A stretch of DNA of 64,000 nt from Mermis nigrescens (lineage: Eukaryota > Nematoda > Enoplea > Mermithida > Mermithidae), in contig JAVLUZ010000271.1 in NCBI GenBank assembly GCA_036768485.1, forward strand, positions 3,206,309 to 3,270,308, in the 5' to 3' direction. The position numbers and the translations under genes are program-made. Under the pieces are notes generated by a model that was not told the DNA's origin, did not search any database, and was given only the letters and a program-made list of their open reading frames with translations. Positions 1-12,064 of the stretch are shown one piece after another. Every line of letters starts with the position of its first letter. Position 1 is the stretch's first letter.

Positions 1-54
1 TGATCATTCTGACTATTTATGCCAACAGCAATAAACTAAGAGGATAGTTCGCAT

Positions 55-349
55 CACACCTATCCATTATCTTGAGGGATTTAGGAGGATTCATCCCTCA
101 AAAAGTTTTCATCCCCAGACAGTTTTTGCACACCTCAGAATTCGCAATTTTCCGAAAAATTCGTAGAAAAAGGAGATATTGTTCTAAGGGTTTTCAGCTG
201 CCTTAACGTGTCAGATTTCAGGTTTTTACGTTCTAGAAAATCGTCAAGAATGCCAAAAATAGTATTTTTGATGCGTATCCACATTTTTTGAGCGCAAAAA
301 AGGCACTTTAAAATTTCACTCTTCAGAATTCTCATGCTGAGAATGTCTA
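55..349 (+). mobile_element. Short element of the CTTGGGGG family, degenerate
   Basis: Body features match the family seen clean at 5983-6432: a C/G-rich end, CGTCAAGAATGCC-type middle, CCCAGAATTC-type ends and a terminal ATGCTGAGAATGTCTA. Flanks GTTCGCAT (47-54) and GTTCTCAC (350-357) agree at 6 of 8 positions, as for an old 8-bp duplication. It ends 12 bases from the splice donor of the Dys exon at 362-535. Confidence 0.55.
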
Positions 350-361
350 GTTCTCACTCAC

Positions 362-535
362 TTCTTGTGACAACAGTAGTTCATTCTGCGTAAAGTCCTG
401 CATAGATAAGGCTAAATTTGATTCAATTTTATCCAGCCATCTGCACAATTCGGCGTAAATTGAATCGAACTTGGATCTCTGCTCAGCAACGCGAGATATT
501 GATTGTTGTCTAAGCTTTTCAGCGGTTTCACCATA
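362..535 (-). CDS. Dys: Dystrophin exon: spectrin-like repeat 3/4
   Basis: Fifty-eight codons, phase 0 at both ends: YGETAEKLRQQSISRVAEQR, then FDSIYAELCRWLDKIESNLA. The second segment has the CRWLDK..S helix A signature of the next repeat. The acceptor is atttcag and the donor gtgagt is strong. The next exon lies outside the window to the left. The end of a mobile element (55-349) lies 12 bases beyond the donor. Confidence 0.9.
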
Positions 536-2167
536 CTGAAATAGAAAAATTGTGTATTCAAATTAAGCAAACGACTGATAAATCATCATAGTTATGCCTT
601 AAACCACAGCACTGTACTCACAAAATCCACCAAATTAGGCTTTTTCACCCAAAGTTAAGTATTGCCTGCCTACACACCAGAGCCGTGTGTTTTCTCGGTT
701 GAATTTTTTAAAAATCTTTACTTTTCTCAGAAAAGAGTCTATTTATTACATTTATACTGATTTTTATTATTTATCATTGATATAATACTTTATTTCTTAC
801 AAAAGAAGGATCAATCTAGACGACATGAGTGAATGATATGGCTCGTCAAGTGACATGCACGTGGGAGGGGGTAAAGTATGAGAGTCTAGACTCTAGACTC
901 AACAGAACGGAAAAATGAGAGATATTCTAGGAAAAATGAAGTAAAATGGAGGCCGAAAACGGATAAAATTGGACGTTTTTTCCAAAGTGCTTGAAATTGC
1001 TAATAAACAGAGGAATAAAGTGGTTTTAGGGCTATTTCACTACTTATACTAGTTTTTGAGGTCGTTTTTGTCCATAAAAACTCACAAGCCGACCCCCAGA
1101 CCCGATGACCCGATCGGCCAAATGCTGTGTATGTCTAAAACAATCCTTTAATAATTTATCAGTAAGTCGGACTTATAGAGCAACCCCTGAATATTGTTCA
1201 CTTTACATACTTTATCCCAAATGCTACTCGTCCATCAAGTGATAAATTCGGAGCCGTATTATAGGGGGCGGCCATTCCCCCCCCACTTGACCGGAAAAAA
1301 TTTTGAAAGGTAGGATTATGCACGAAAAGATAGAAAAATTGCATGTCTCTGACGTAATATCTACAAATTTCCAGCGATTCGCGCCAGATTTTCCATAATT
1401 TTAACTCATGCAAGACTAAAAAACGACACTTTCATGGGTAGGAAATTTTTTTTCTAAAAGTTCGAATCTAATACGGTAATGGATAGAGCATGTCGAAAAA
1501 CGTCGAAAAATGCAGTTTTTACGAGCTATCCCGGCGAATTGTTTGAAATATATGTAGACCGGGTCGCCCCGTTGGCCGAATTTTGGATAAATTATACACT
1601 AAAAGCACGCAGACGCATATTGCAATGCATTTTGCAGAAACAAATGAAATTAAAAATAATAAAAATTTTAAAAAATATAGAAACACCACGCACTGATCGG
1701 ATGAGCATGCGATGAAAATAAAAAATACCTTCACATCAAATTCAACATGCTTTCGCAGAATAGACGATGTGGATGTCTTAAACAACGTGCCTCCATTTTG
1801 GCTTATCGACGAATCGAACGAAGTGATGAAACTGATTTTCGGCAAACGCGTCTTTTTCGGATCAACTTTACCGCTTCTTATCAACTGAGGCGAACGTGCG
1901 ACACGTCACAAACACGCAAAACACAAACACAAAGCATAAACAAAAGACTAAGTCCAAAAAACATGCAAATTTATTTGTAAATGTAATGCAACCGTCGATC
2001 TTTCGTTTCAAACGTCGTGCATGAACGCAAGTCGATCGAGTAGGTTAGAGAAATTATTTCAAAAAAGGCCAAAATTCATTACCGCCTGCTTTTAACTTAG
2101 AAAAAACCATGATTATTCTTATTCGCATGCGAAATGGAGTCACGCGAGAAACTGTATACAAACGAAC
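536..2167. repeat. Dys intron with two C/G-rich repeat fragments
   Basis: No exon was recognised. About 846-1127 is a copy of the family also found at about 23707-23972 and 62868-63142 (GTGGGAGGGGG start, GATCGGCCA.GCTGTG end). About 1225-1575 matches the family at 12965-13340 and 13376-13725 (GGGGGCGGCC...CTTGGCCG with an inverted second half). The rest is AT-rich. Confidence 0.45.
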
Positions 2168-2760
2168 ATGATCTTGGCGAGCGGGGTTGAGTCTACACTC
2201 ATAAGTGTAACAGGGGATGTGGAGATCTCCAACCAGGAGCCAGAAAATTTTTAACCCCTCCCGATTTTTGGAAAAAAACGTGCATTTTTTGGACATTTCT
2301 AAATGTCTTTTCAGCAGTTTTTAGCCGAAAATTGAAGGTCATCAACCCCCCTTCCCTAAATTGGATGGGGACCCCACCCAAAATTTAAAGTCGTTGCGCG
2401 TCTTTAACCCCCCCCCCCAACCGAAATATTTTCACCCCAACGCGGGCGGGAATTTTTCCACCCCCAGAATTCACAATTTTCGAAAAAAATCATAGATGCT
2501 GCTTTAAGCATTTTGGCAACCCGTTTGCTCAAAAGTGTCAACTTTTCGACGCTCCGCGCCATATAATCTTTTGACTGATGTGTTTTGTTCAAATTACTCG
2601 ATTTTTCGGATATTTTTGAATTTTTCATGTTAGTACGCTCTAAAAGGATGGAGCATCGCCAGAACCGCCGAAAAAGAGGTTTATGACGCACGTTTACCGT
2701 TTTGATCGTAAAAAGACATTTAAAATTCCACCCCCCCAGAATTCCCAGCTGTGCCTTCTG
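2168..2760 (+). mobile_element. CTTGGGGG-family element interrupted by a TGTAACGG-family element
   Basis: CATGATCTTGGCGAGCGGGG at 2168 and the CCCAGAATTC...GTGCCTTCTG end at 2760 belong to the CATACATGATCTTGG family. Between about 2200 and 2397 lies a copy of the CATACATGTAACGG family (CATAAGTGTAACAGGGGATG start, CAAAATTTAAAGTCGTTGCG end). The body contains the CTCCGCGCC variant of the shared hairpin motif. Confidence 0.5.
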
Positions 2761-2783
2761 CTGCGTACAAATAATTCGTATAC

Positions 2784-2960
2784 TATAGTCGACTGCTCCT
2801 GCATGCGACAAACGAGATTTTCCCAACGTTGCGCAACGTCGTCGTGACTTTTTCTAACGCTCAAAGCGCCCATTGGATTTTCTTTCTCCAATAAACGAGC
2901 TGCTTCGGTTGATAATTGACAAAATTGTACGAAACGCGAGTGTTCAGCCTCCAAATCCTG
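2784..2960 (-). CDS. Dys: Dystrophin exon: spectrin-like repeat 3
   Basis: Fifty-nine codons, phase 0 at both ends, including QDLEAEHSRFVQFCQLSTEA and DDVAQRWENLVCRMQEQ with the helix C Trp. The acceptor tatgcag was preferred over an ag nine bases upstream, although both keep the frame. The donor is gtatac. A mobile element ends about 23 bases past the donor. Confidence 0.9.
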
Positions 2961-5525
2961 CTGCATAGTCTTAAAAAGAATTGAAAAGTTAAAAAAATAT
3001 AAATTTTGGTCGCCATAAAAATGGTTGAAAATAGATAAGATTTAAAAAATGAATTGATATTACTTTTGGCGCTCTTCAGGAAATTACATAAAAATTTTGT
3101 TGTTTTAAAAAAATTTAAAAATAAATTAGATTTAAAGAAGAAATGATACAAAATTTTGACACTCTTCAGAAAATTACATACAGGGTGAGTCGAATAAACA
3201 AGCAAATCTTATATTGAATTTAAAAAATAAAAAGACAAAAAATGGTAGTGATTTAACTCATAAATTAATTAAATTAATTAATTTTGATTTAATAATAAAT
3301 TCAATTAACATGTAGGTAGTGATGTTTTCGGCACTTCGCGTCATATATAATTCCTGCATTATGACTTATCTTCAGAAAGCTGCAAAATTAAGCTGAAATG
3401 CCGAAAGTTGCTTGCGCTATATGCCAGGTGTGTTTCATGCGTTGCTTCATGGGCGTACGCGGGACGCGCCCCCACCCCCCTTAGCCTAAAAATAATTTTG
3501 GAACGATAATGATAATGATAACGATAAAATAATAATAACGATAATAATAACGATAACGCTTAGATAATGCAGGGAAAATTATGAAAATTGAAATACTTTC
3601 ATCGGAAAATCTCAAAATCGGCGCTTCACGCCGTAGAATCGTTATTTCCATAAGTTTGGCTCAAGCGCGGCTTAAAAAACGTCTTTTGTATCCAATAGAA
3701 AGAAACTAAAATTATTTCGAAAATTTCGAATTTTATGAGCTCAATGGATAGAGCTGTTCGAAACGCTAGAAATCGGCAGGGGATGAAATCCCAAAAATCC
3801 AAAACAGTAAATTTAATGTTAACGATTTTTTGCTGTTTTAACGATCAAAATGGTCGAAATATCGTATAAAACGTTTTTTCGTGGTAATATCGCTACTTTA
3901 AAAGCATTTTTAGTCCATTTTGACTGCATTATATCACTTTTAACACTAAAAAATGCAAAAATTTATCAATTTTGGGCGCTTTTTGAGTAGAAAGTACTTA
4001 AAAGTACTAATCTGGCGCGAAACGCCGGGAAAATTTTGACGTTTTTACTACTTTTGACCTCAAGGATGATACAAAAAAGTTCCATCAGCTCAGAATCGCC
4101 GGGCAGTACCTGTCCGGCTGACCCTTTAGGGGGTTATACCCCCCACACCCCCTATGTGCTTTTATGCCCCGAGCATCCCAAAATATAGGGTCATCAATTT
4201 TTGGACCTCCCTCCGCCTTAAAATCCTTAAAATCGTTTACCTACGTCCCTCAAGAAGTCTGCAAAATTGATTTAAAAGAGTGTAAGTGTCAAGCTTTTCA
4301 TTAAATCACATAATTTTTATGTTTTATTACCAAATGGTGGAAGAGATTCAAAAACGCAAAACAATTCGATAAATGTCGGTTTACCATGTAAAATCGATTA
4401 AATTTCCAAAATTTTGACCACTTCCTTTCCTGAAATAAAATCCCTAGATATACGAGGAGTGCTGATAAATTGGTGGCTAAGAATATTTAAAATGCGAATG
4501 TAAAAGAGCTCATCGATACTTGGAATGGTATGCTTAAAAACATGTGCTACGAGCCAAAATGCGTACAAGTTGCTTCCTTTCCCACCCGAATAATTTTTGA
4601 AAAAGAAAGCGTGTGTAACACGGTAATTCTATTATTTTTGGCGCTTCGCGGCGTCGTAATATTTTTATTCCCGAAGATTCTTCGTATATAACTGACCGCA
4701 GGCAGTATCCGAATCACAACTTCTTTCTGACCACTTAAAGCTCATTTTTCTTTTTAACAAAAATAAAATTACAATTTTATCTTCGCAGTGTAAGCAAGGA
4801 ATCGAATAATGTCTTAAAATTCACATTTGCAGCTCTTATGTGACTATTTTCGCCAAAATACCACATGAAGTGCTAAAATCTCTGGTAAAGATAATCATAT
4901 GCATTTTTATCCCTTATAGACCAACCTCCTTGGAAAACTTGTCAACCAACCTAAAAATCTGCCACCGGTATAGGCTGAAGGTCTGGCCATTGCACAGCAA
5001 TAGTCCCATATATGTATGTATTTCATATGCTCGATCGGCACTCGGCAGCTGTTATTGTATGTAAAATAAAGAGAAAGCACGTACCATAATTTTGTTGCAC
5101 CTATACACGATATAAAAAATCTAATAAATCCTAGATACAGAAGGATAATGATAACATAAAGGAATGATAAAAAAATAATTAAAATAATGCACAATTTCTA
5201 TGCTAATTTTGCATGTACATATTTATGTAAAGGCCAAAGGTTGCCCGTGCAACGTACTATTCTATATCTGATAATTTATTCACTCGTTTTCTAAACTGAA
5301 AACTTAAGAATATATTACAATATGCTCTATATAAATGAATAAGCAGGCGACTAAACACAAGTAGATGATAAGTCTATAGAGCAAGACTTACTCCAATCCC
5401 TATCACACTCATTGGTTTGCAATTGTTCAGTTATGTATGCATATGTAAGAGGGGAAAAATAAAACTGAGTACTTTATACGCGGTTATTTAGCACAATTGT
5501 AATTAGAAATGGAAGATGAGCCAAC
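2961..5525. repeat. Dys intron; nested repeats at about 3448-4250
   Basis: About 3448 starts CATGGGCGTACG, the terminus of the family seen clean at 42391-42772. It is interrupted from about 3770 to 4170 by the family of 46057-46482 (CCAAAAATCCAAAACAGTAA, CTGGCGCGAAACGCCGG, CCCCCTATGTGC). The stretches 2990-3440 and 4260-5525 are AT-rich, with simple GATAAT repeats at 3505-3560. No exon was seen there. Confidence 0.45.
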
Positions 5526-5724
5526 CTGCAGGTTCTGAACTTGCTCCAAAACGTCTTTCGGTGTTGCCAAATGATGGGCCGACTTAAGGCTCGACAAACC
5601 AGCTTCTCTCTGATCCAACCAGTCCGAAAAATGTCGACCGCTCTCGGTCAAAAAATTTAAGATTTTCTCCAAACTGGCCAACTGAGAAGCGCGATTTTCG
5701 ATTCGTTCACACAACAGATGCCAT
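5526..5724 (-). CDS. Dys: Dystrophin exon: end of repeat 2 and start of repeat 3
   Basis: Starts RWHLLCERIENRASQLASLE (helix C of repeat 2), then ILNFLTESGRHFSDWLDQRE (helix A of repeat 3), ending VLEQVQNLQ. The acceptor is tactag and the donor is gttggc. One base at the start completes an Arg codon and the end is phase 0. Confidence 0.93.
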
Positions 5725-5982
5725 CTAGTAAAATCCGGGATGTAATAAATCTATATTGAAGATTTCAGTAAAATCGGATTCGGATACATGATTGCAGATG
5801 ACTAAATGCATACATACAATCATGAGGGTACGCAGAGGGCCAGGCACGTAGCTAGCCGTCCTATTTTGGGGGGACCAACACCAATTTTTTGGGGGGACTA
5901 AGCCGAAAAAGGCCAAAAATATCACAAAATAACGTTTAAAGAGTCCTATTTTCCGATTTTTCTGAATTTTGGGGGTCCAAAT

Positions 5983-6432
5983 CATACATGATCTTGGGGG
6001 TTTGGGGGGTTTTCACCCCCGCAGAATCATTTTTCACCCCCCGCAAAAAATTTTTCACCCCCCGCAAAAAATTTTTCATCCCTCGCAAAAAATTTTTCAC
6101 CCCCCCAGAATTGACGATTTTTCAAAAGTTTCCTAAACTTACCTCAAAATTGGTAGAAAAAGTGTCTTTTTAAGGGTTTTTGGCTATCTATTTGCTCAAA
6201 ATCGCCAAATTTTCGGCGCTTCGCGCCATATATTCATGTTTTAAGCGATATATTGGTCAATTTATTCGACTTTTTTCGAAATTTTTTTCATGATTTCATG
6301 CTCTAGAAGGATAGAGTATCGTCAGAAACGCCAAAAACGATGTTTTTTAACGCGTACCGGCCATTTTTGGGCCCAAAAAAGGCACTTTAGGTTTTCAACC
6401 CCCCGCCAGAATTCCCATACTGTGCATGTATG
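5983..6432 (+). mobile_element. Short inverted-terminus element, CTTGGGGG family
   Basis: 450 bases starting CATACATGATCTTGGGGG and ending TGCATGTATG. Flanks GTCCAAAT (5975-5982) and GTCCAAAC (6433-6440) are a 7/8 target duplication. It contains tandem TTTTTCACCCCCCGCAAAAAA units and the GGCGCTTCGCGCC motif at about 6216. It is inserted in an older C/G-rich repeat (about 5842-6700) that resumes with CCCCCCATTCCCCCAGAG. No ORF. Confidence 0.8.
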
Positions 6433-6440
6433 GTCCAAAC

Positions 6441-7489
6441 CCCCCATTCCCCCAGAGATACGTACCTGCAGAGGGCAAGCGAGGGGAGCCACCACCACCC
6501 CTTAAGCCCAAAATTTTTTCGGAAAGGTTATAGAAAATTTAAATCTTTTCAAAGCCTATTGGGAAAATATAATTTTTTAAGAAGTTCGAATTTTATGAGC
6601 TTAATGAATACAGCATGATCGACGTCAGAAAATGCACTTTATTTTGTGCGCCGTCTAACATATCCCGAAATACAGGGTCATCAATTTTCGAACCCTCAAC
6701 CTTAAAAATATCCTCCGAACGCACATGCGTATATGCATTATATATATATATATATATATATGCATAATGGCTTGAAATTCTAGGTGTGGAGCCATAGACC
6801 GCCTTTTTACGGGGAAGGGTACAAGCCTTAGATTGTAGACCAAAATGGCTAGAAGCACCCAAAAATGACCTGAAAAGTCAAAATCATCTAAAAATTGTCT
6901 AAAAGCAATTTTTCACCAAAAGTCTTGGGGAATCCAAATTATTGGGGAATGGAGGAAAGGCCAATCTAGACTAAGGGATCCCCAAAGCCCCGTCATGTAT
7001 GTACATCCATGAATTCAGCAATAAGGAATGGAATAATCAAATGAAAATAGGTCGTTTCGGCCGATGATTGTATTATTCTAACTTTCGAAAAAACACTTCT
7101 TGTACATATGTAGACCCGCTTAGCCCGAGAAGAATAAGATGAATGATTTTCAATACAATGATCATATCATACGTGCTTTAACAAGCTTCTAGAGCTTGTT
7201 AGGGTTATATCTTTAACACGTCGATGTTATTTCCGCCCACGCACGACTGACGTGTTAAACATATATCCCTTAACAAGCTCTATCATCCTATGGAGCATAT
7301 TCAAGCGTACATACGCACATAAGTATGTAAGTACCGTCTTTAAAAAAATATATTGTTAAGTTGTAAAGTACAACTAGAGCGATCTCACAAAATTTATATT
7401 AGAACAGTAGAGTTGAATAAAAAATCAGAGAAAAGAAATCACAATAAAATCGCGTGATAACGCATATTGTTTGCAAGATGATTTATTAC
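6441..7489. repeat. Dys intron; host repeat remainder, TA run and a hairpin element
   Basis: 6441-6720 is the continuation of the older host repeat. 6739-6760 is a TA dinucleotide run. 7192-7280 is an inverted repeat with arms of about 31 bases (GAGCTTGTTAGGG and its complement, both including AACACGTC) around a short GC-rich loop, probably a small hairpin element. Nothing else was recognised. Confidence 0.5.
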
Positions 7490-7629
7490 CTGCGGCCAAC
7501 TTCTTTTAATTTTTCCTCTAGTTTGGCGCTCGCTTTATCAGCTCCCTCCGCAGCTTCATCAACGATGAGGATAACATTGGCTAAATTTTTTACAGCCAGT
7601 TGTTGTTTGGCGACTTCAGATTCGAAATT
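7490..7629 (-). CDS. Dys: Dystrophin exon: spectrin-like repeat 2, helix B
   Basis: Encodes NFESEVAKQQLAVKNLANVI and then VDEAAEGADKASAKLEEKLK, following the family's EQ.RVNSLTHMVVVVDE......ALEE.L pattern. Phase 0 at the start, two bases left at the end. The acceptor is ttttag and the donor is gtaata. Confidence 0.93.
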
Positions 7630-7688
7630 CTAAAAATAGGATTTCGAATAAAAAAAGAATATATTTGATACAAAAAAATAAAAAGTAC

Positions 7689-7833
7689 TTTATTCAATTC
7701 AATTTGCTTCCTAATCGAATCTAAATCAGGGCAAGGTGCCTCTGCGCGGCCAACGATACCCTCCATCGTTGTCAGCCACATGAGCATTTCGTCCACTTGT
7801 CCCTGCTGCTGCGACATCAATAAATCTTGAAGC
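7689..7833 (-). CDS. Dys: Dystrophin exon: repeat 1/2 junction
   Basis: Encodes LQDLLMSQQQGQVDEMLMWL then TTMEGIVGRAEAPCPDLDSI, equivalent to the family's repeat 2 helix A (WL..TE......GPDLE.LK). The acceptor is ttttag and the donor is gtactt. Only 59 bases separate it from the next exon, by far the smallest intron in the window. Confidence 0.93.
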
Positions 7834-8470
7834 CTAAAAGTTATTGTTTATTAATTTTTTATCATAATTACATATTGTTATTAACTTATGAATAGTATAA
7901 CGATGAATCATTTATAAATATAAATTATTTATCAAATTGATTATATTAATAGTTACTACTTATTTATTGACACACACACACATCAGCGCTTCTTCATAAT
8001 CACGTTCTTAATTCAGTGAAAACCCGAGAAGGCACAGATTTTAAGAGGATGAAAAAATTGAAAATAAAAAGAACCTGTGAATTGAAAGATAAATAAATAA
8101 ATGAAAACTTGTGGACGTATGTCACACAACTGTGAATTATCCACAAAAAACACGATATTTTTTATTTCATTTCTTATTTTTGGTATAAAACATTTTACAC
8201 TTTTTTGGCATTTTCTAAATAAAACGCATTTGGAAATTGATTTTTGCCTACTATCTAAAGTCATAATTGGTTTGATACGTAGACGCTGTTTACTATTCGA
8301 CCGTTTCTGAATTTGACACCTGGCCACCCTGATGCCCACCTACATATGTTTTCTAACAGTCAACATCCTTCCTTAAATACCTTTCCATGTTAATTACTAG
8401 ACTATGTACATATTTGTTTTCCTAACTGCACCTATTGTTTGTCATTAATCTAAATTAGATGTTGACCAAC
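7834..8470. other. Dys intron, no recognisable feature
   Basis: AT-rich, with a short CA run at about 7971-7982. No repeat family or exon was recognised. Confidence 0.5.
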
Positions 8471-8652
8471 CTGGTTTGTCTCTTCATGGCACCGGACCTA
8501 ATATTTTCCCACTTGTCATTCAACATGAACATTTGATTTTTTATAGTCGCTTTTTCATCTTCATTCAATTGTTCACCGGTAAGCAGGCCTCCGGCTTGAT
8601 TTAAAACATCCCCGATGGCCCCTTGATTCCGAGTCAAATTAATCATAAAATC
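8471..8652 (-). CDS. Dys: Dystrophin exon: spectrin-like repeat 1, helices B/C
   Basis: Starts DFMINLTRNQGAIGDVLNQA and ends MLNDKWENIRSGAMKRQTR, matching the family's YMMDLTAHQGRVGN and LLNSRWECLRVASMEKQ segments. The central Trp of helix C is kept. The acceptor is tttcag and the donor is gttggt. Two trailing bases join the next exon. Confidence 0.95.
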
Positions 8653-8889
8653 CTGAAAATCAGCCAGCAATAATAGCTTATAAATAATTATACACTGTAC
8701 GAGGAGTCAAAATAAGTGTAAAGTGTAAAGTACTAAGTGTAAAACAGTGTAAAGCGAACCCAAAATTACCTAATCAACGAACAAGAGCCACAGTGGAAGG
8801 ATGCGGGAGCTTTAGTTTTGCTTTTCCGATTGGTAGAGAATATTAGTAAACAAAGACTAAACAGAAAAATGACGAATTGTGAAAAAGCA

Positions 8890-9311
8890 GTTTGATTTCT
8901 GGGGGCGAAGTTTTATAGTGCCTTTCTCGGGGCCCGAAAATGGTGGGTTTGGTCCGCGTCAAGACTATCGTCTTTGGGCGTTTTTGACGATGCTACATCT
9001 TTCTGAGGTGTAAAAACATAGGAAAATTTCCAAAAAAATCATAAAAGTTGAACAAATTGGACAAACAAAGTATATTGAAAACGTGAGTGCATGGGCTGAG
9101 CGCCTAAAATTTGACTTTTGAGCAAATAGATAGCGAAAAACGCTTTAAAAAGCACCTTTTCTACGAACTTTCAAGAAATTTTAAGAAATTTGCGAAAAAT
9201 CGCGAATTCTAGGGGGTGAAGAAATTTCTGCGAAAGGTGAAAATGTTGCCGGGGGAAAAGAGGGGTGAACCCACAGAGGTGAAACCCACAAATCCCCCAA
9301 GATCATGTATG
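8890..9311 (-). mobile_element. CTTGGGGG-family element, reverse orientation, 5' end degenerate
   Basis: The right edge reads CCCCCAAGATCATGTATG, the complement of the family start. The interior carries the family's CGTCTTTGGGCGTTTTTGAC and TTGAGCAAATAGATAGC segments. The opposite terminus is not clear. Confidence 0.55.
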
Positions 9312-9616
9312 TTTCTATGTAAAGGATTTAAGCATCGCCAAAAATTTGAGACAAACACTTACATGCATCCGTTCAATTACGTACGCATAAGCAAAAGAAG
9401 CCAACCAAAGCAAATGTTCTCATATGTATGTACATAAATAAACTGTACATGAGCAAATTATACCTAATCATAGAGATAAATTACGAGGCTTGAAAAAATG
9501 TTTGTTAATAAATTAAAATAAATAATAATAGGTTAATGAATTATAATAAATTATAATAATTAGTAAAATACGAAGAAGTGTTAATTGACGATGAAGGTTT
9601 CAAAACAATGCCATAC

Positions 9617-9745
9617 TTCATGCTCCTTGAATTGTAGCTTAGTCAGCGGTAAGTCCTGCTCATCGGTGATTTCATTCATATTCTGCAATGTTTCTTCAGC
9701 ATCTAATAGCCAAGTTAAAACATCCTCCATGGCTGTCTGATAGTC
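9617..9745 (-). CDS. Dys: Dystrophin exon: first spectrin-like repeat, helix A/B
   Basis: Encodes DYQTAMEDVLTWLLDAEETL and then an ITDEQDLPLTKLQFKEHE segment, closely following the family's YQTALEEVLSWLLSAEDTL. The paired Trp and heptad leucines mark helix A of spectrin-like repeat 1. Phase 0 at both ends. The acceptor is ctttaag and the donor is gtatgg. Confidence 0.95.
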
Positions 9746-10043
9746 CTTAAAGAATAATGTAAAACGTTTCTATCCAAATCTAAATTTTTGTCACTTTCAT
9801 TTGCGCAAATTTATTTAGGTAGACAAATAAATGCATAATCGAATTCTTATTAATAAATTATGAAAACTGACAATGTGATTTATTGTGACTAAGAAGGCTT
9901 CGGCCCTTTTTGTCGAAAACAAAACTGAAGTCTGCACAACCCGTTTTTAACATAAACAATTTTTCAATTTAAAACCTACGAGATTTCAAAATCAGTTCGC
10001 TAGATAAAAGATAGATAGGAAGTTATAGCGATTCGAGGTTGAC

Positions 10044-10253
10044 CATACATGTAACAGTTCAAAATTTTGGGTGGGGGACCCGACCATTTCGGGTGGGGGT
10101 AAGTGACCTCCAATTTTTGGTCAAAAATACTTAAAAACGGCCAAAAAATTCCATCTTTTCCTAAAATTGGAGGTCAATAACTTTTCTGGCTTTGGAGGAA
10201 TGGGGGACGGCCAACTTTGAGTGGAGATCCCCCCTTACCCCGTTACATGTATG
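10044..10253 (+). mobile_element. Short element, TGTAACGG family
   Basis: Starts CATACATGTAACAG and ends CCGTTACATGTATG, with near-complementary GGTGGGGGACCCGACC-type arms. Flanks AGGTTGAC and CGTTTAAC agree at 5 of 8 positions. Non-coding. Confidence 0.7.
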
Positions 10254-10857
10254 CGTTTAACTATGCTATTATTTTTACGGAACGTTCTACATTTGGACGC
10301 GATCGGATTGAAAAGTCCAGATAAAACTTACCTAGTTCAATAATTAACCGAAATGCGTATTCGAATTACATATCAATTACTGAAAGATCATTCCAACTCT
10401 CAATTCACACTTATACGCAGCTAGTATATACATCTTTGTATTAAAGCTATACTAGCAGGAAATTCAACAATAATAAAAGATTGATTCGCCTGTTTAGCAT
10501 AATTTTCAGCTGAAATAACCATTCAACATTAGTCGATTTTGCAAATTGCTAAATTACCGACTTTTCAACCCAAAAAATCCATATAATTTTCCGAACTTTT
10601 ACGATCATTGTCAAATTTTAATATAGATAACTTGTGTTTGCACGAGTACATTTTCATTTGAATCTACGATTATTAGAACTCAATTCTGATGAAGATGAAA
10701 CTATGGAACAATTCGAGTATTATTCGCTTATTGATCAGAAATTGAAAAAGCCAGACTATTTATGGCAGTCATAAATCTTGTGCAGTTTGCTGTGGAACGC
10801 ACTGCAAAGACAAATTGATTGCATTGAATAGTTTTTAAAATTCATTAGAGTCACTAT

Positions 10858-11134
10858 CATACATGTAACAGGGAGAAATGGGAGATCACCCCCACTTTAA
10901 GCTGGACGTCCCCCATCCCCCAAAGCCTGAAAATTGTTTACCCCCCCCCCCGATTTTTGGGAAAAATCGAATTTTCGGCCGTTTTTAGGCGTTTTTTGAC
11001 CGTTTTTAGGCGTTTTTGGCCGTTTTTAGGCGTGTTTGGCCGTTTTTGGCCAAAAATTTGAGGTATTCACCCCCTCACCCCCCATTAGAAAAGGACGGGG
11101 ACCGCCCCAAAAATTTAGAACCGTTACATGTATG
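10858..11134 (+). mobile_element. Short element, TGTAACGG family, perfect 8-bp duplication
   Basis: 277 bases from CATACATGTAACAGGG to CCGTTACATGTATG, flanked by GTCACTAT at 10850-10857 and 11135-11142. The interior holds tandem GCCGTTTTTAGGCGTTTTT units. It ends 58 bases from the donor of the Dys exon at 11193-11258. Confidence 0.9.
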
Positions 11135-11192
11135 GTCACTATGAAAAAATGTGTACTCGCATATGCGAATGATCGCACATTCTTGTTATTAC

Positions 11193-11258
11193 CTTTAGCA
11201 TATTCCCAGTCGCTTTAGAGGCTAGAGAAGCCAGCTCCTCCGGCAAAATTTTGGGTAC
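11193..11258 (-). CDS. Dys: Dystrophin exon: short linker
   Basis: Twenty-two codons, VPKILPEELASLASKATGN then MLK, phase 0 at both ends, with acceptor cattcag and donor gtaataa. The linker is not conserved, so the exon rests on splice sites, frame and position. It joins directly to the first spectrin-like repeat. Confidence 0.8.
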
Positions 11259-12064
11259 CTGAATGAAACATCTTTAAATTGGCCAAGTACTATGTACGCA
11301 TGTTCGAATAACAAAAAAGATAAACAATATAGAGCCACAAGCCATCAAATTTTAATTAACACTTTCTCAACGTCTAGCGAAATGCCACTGTAGTTTCCTG
11401 CACATTACAAAGCATTAATTCTCCTATAATTCTACTTTTTCTTTGATCTTTTCTATTTTTTCTTCATTTTCTTTTCCTTATTTTCATTTTTCTTTTTTTA
11501 TTTTATTATGTCAACTTTTTGGCAAAATATCTTAAAATCTTGACTGTAAATGGAAATTAAAGGCATGTACATAGAAACAATCCTAGCTAACAATACAGTT
11601 CTTTCAATCAAGTGTTTTTGTTACGATTTTAGGCAAACGATTTCTTCCATTCTTGAGCGGAAGCGTTAATAAGATTAGGATCGTCGTTGACCTTCATTCA
11701 TAACTACCCAAAAGCTCATGAATGTTATGCAAAAATAGCACACCGCTAAAATTTTCATTTAACCATGCTAGATAAGCATATACATATATTTAAAAAACTT
11801 TACAAGCTTATGATCAAATGGTAAAAAAGCTTATAAAAAATTAGATTTGTATATTATTCAATTCATTATTTAGTATTAGGCCTATATCCAAAAAGGGTCG
11901 AAGATAAAGACATAAAGACATCGAACAAAACGAGAAAATGTAAACAAATCGAACAATAAATCATGTATTATTATATCAAAAACGAAAAGTCATTTTAACA
12001 ATCTTAAACGGCTCTTTACACAATGCGCCATTAAAGAAGACAATACAATGTCAAATATACAACA
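11259..12064. other. Dys intron, no recognisable feature
   Basis: AT-rich sequence with a TTTTC/TTTCTT pyrimidine stretch at about 11430-11510. No exon or repeat family was recognised. Confidence 0.5.

Noticed and set aside
2961..2969. Alternative acceptor extending the Dys exon by three codons (Thr-Met-Gln)
   Set aside because: Keeps the frame, but its upstream tract is weaker than that of tatgcag. Left as a possible variant.
6593..6862. Minus-strand ORF with a Tyr/Ile run
   Set aside because: Crosses a TA dinucleotide run and repeat fragments; no family resemblance.
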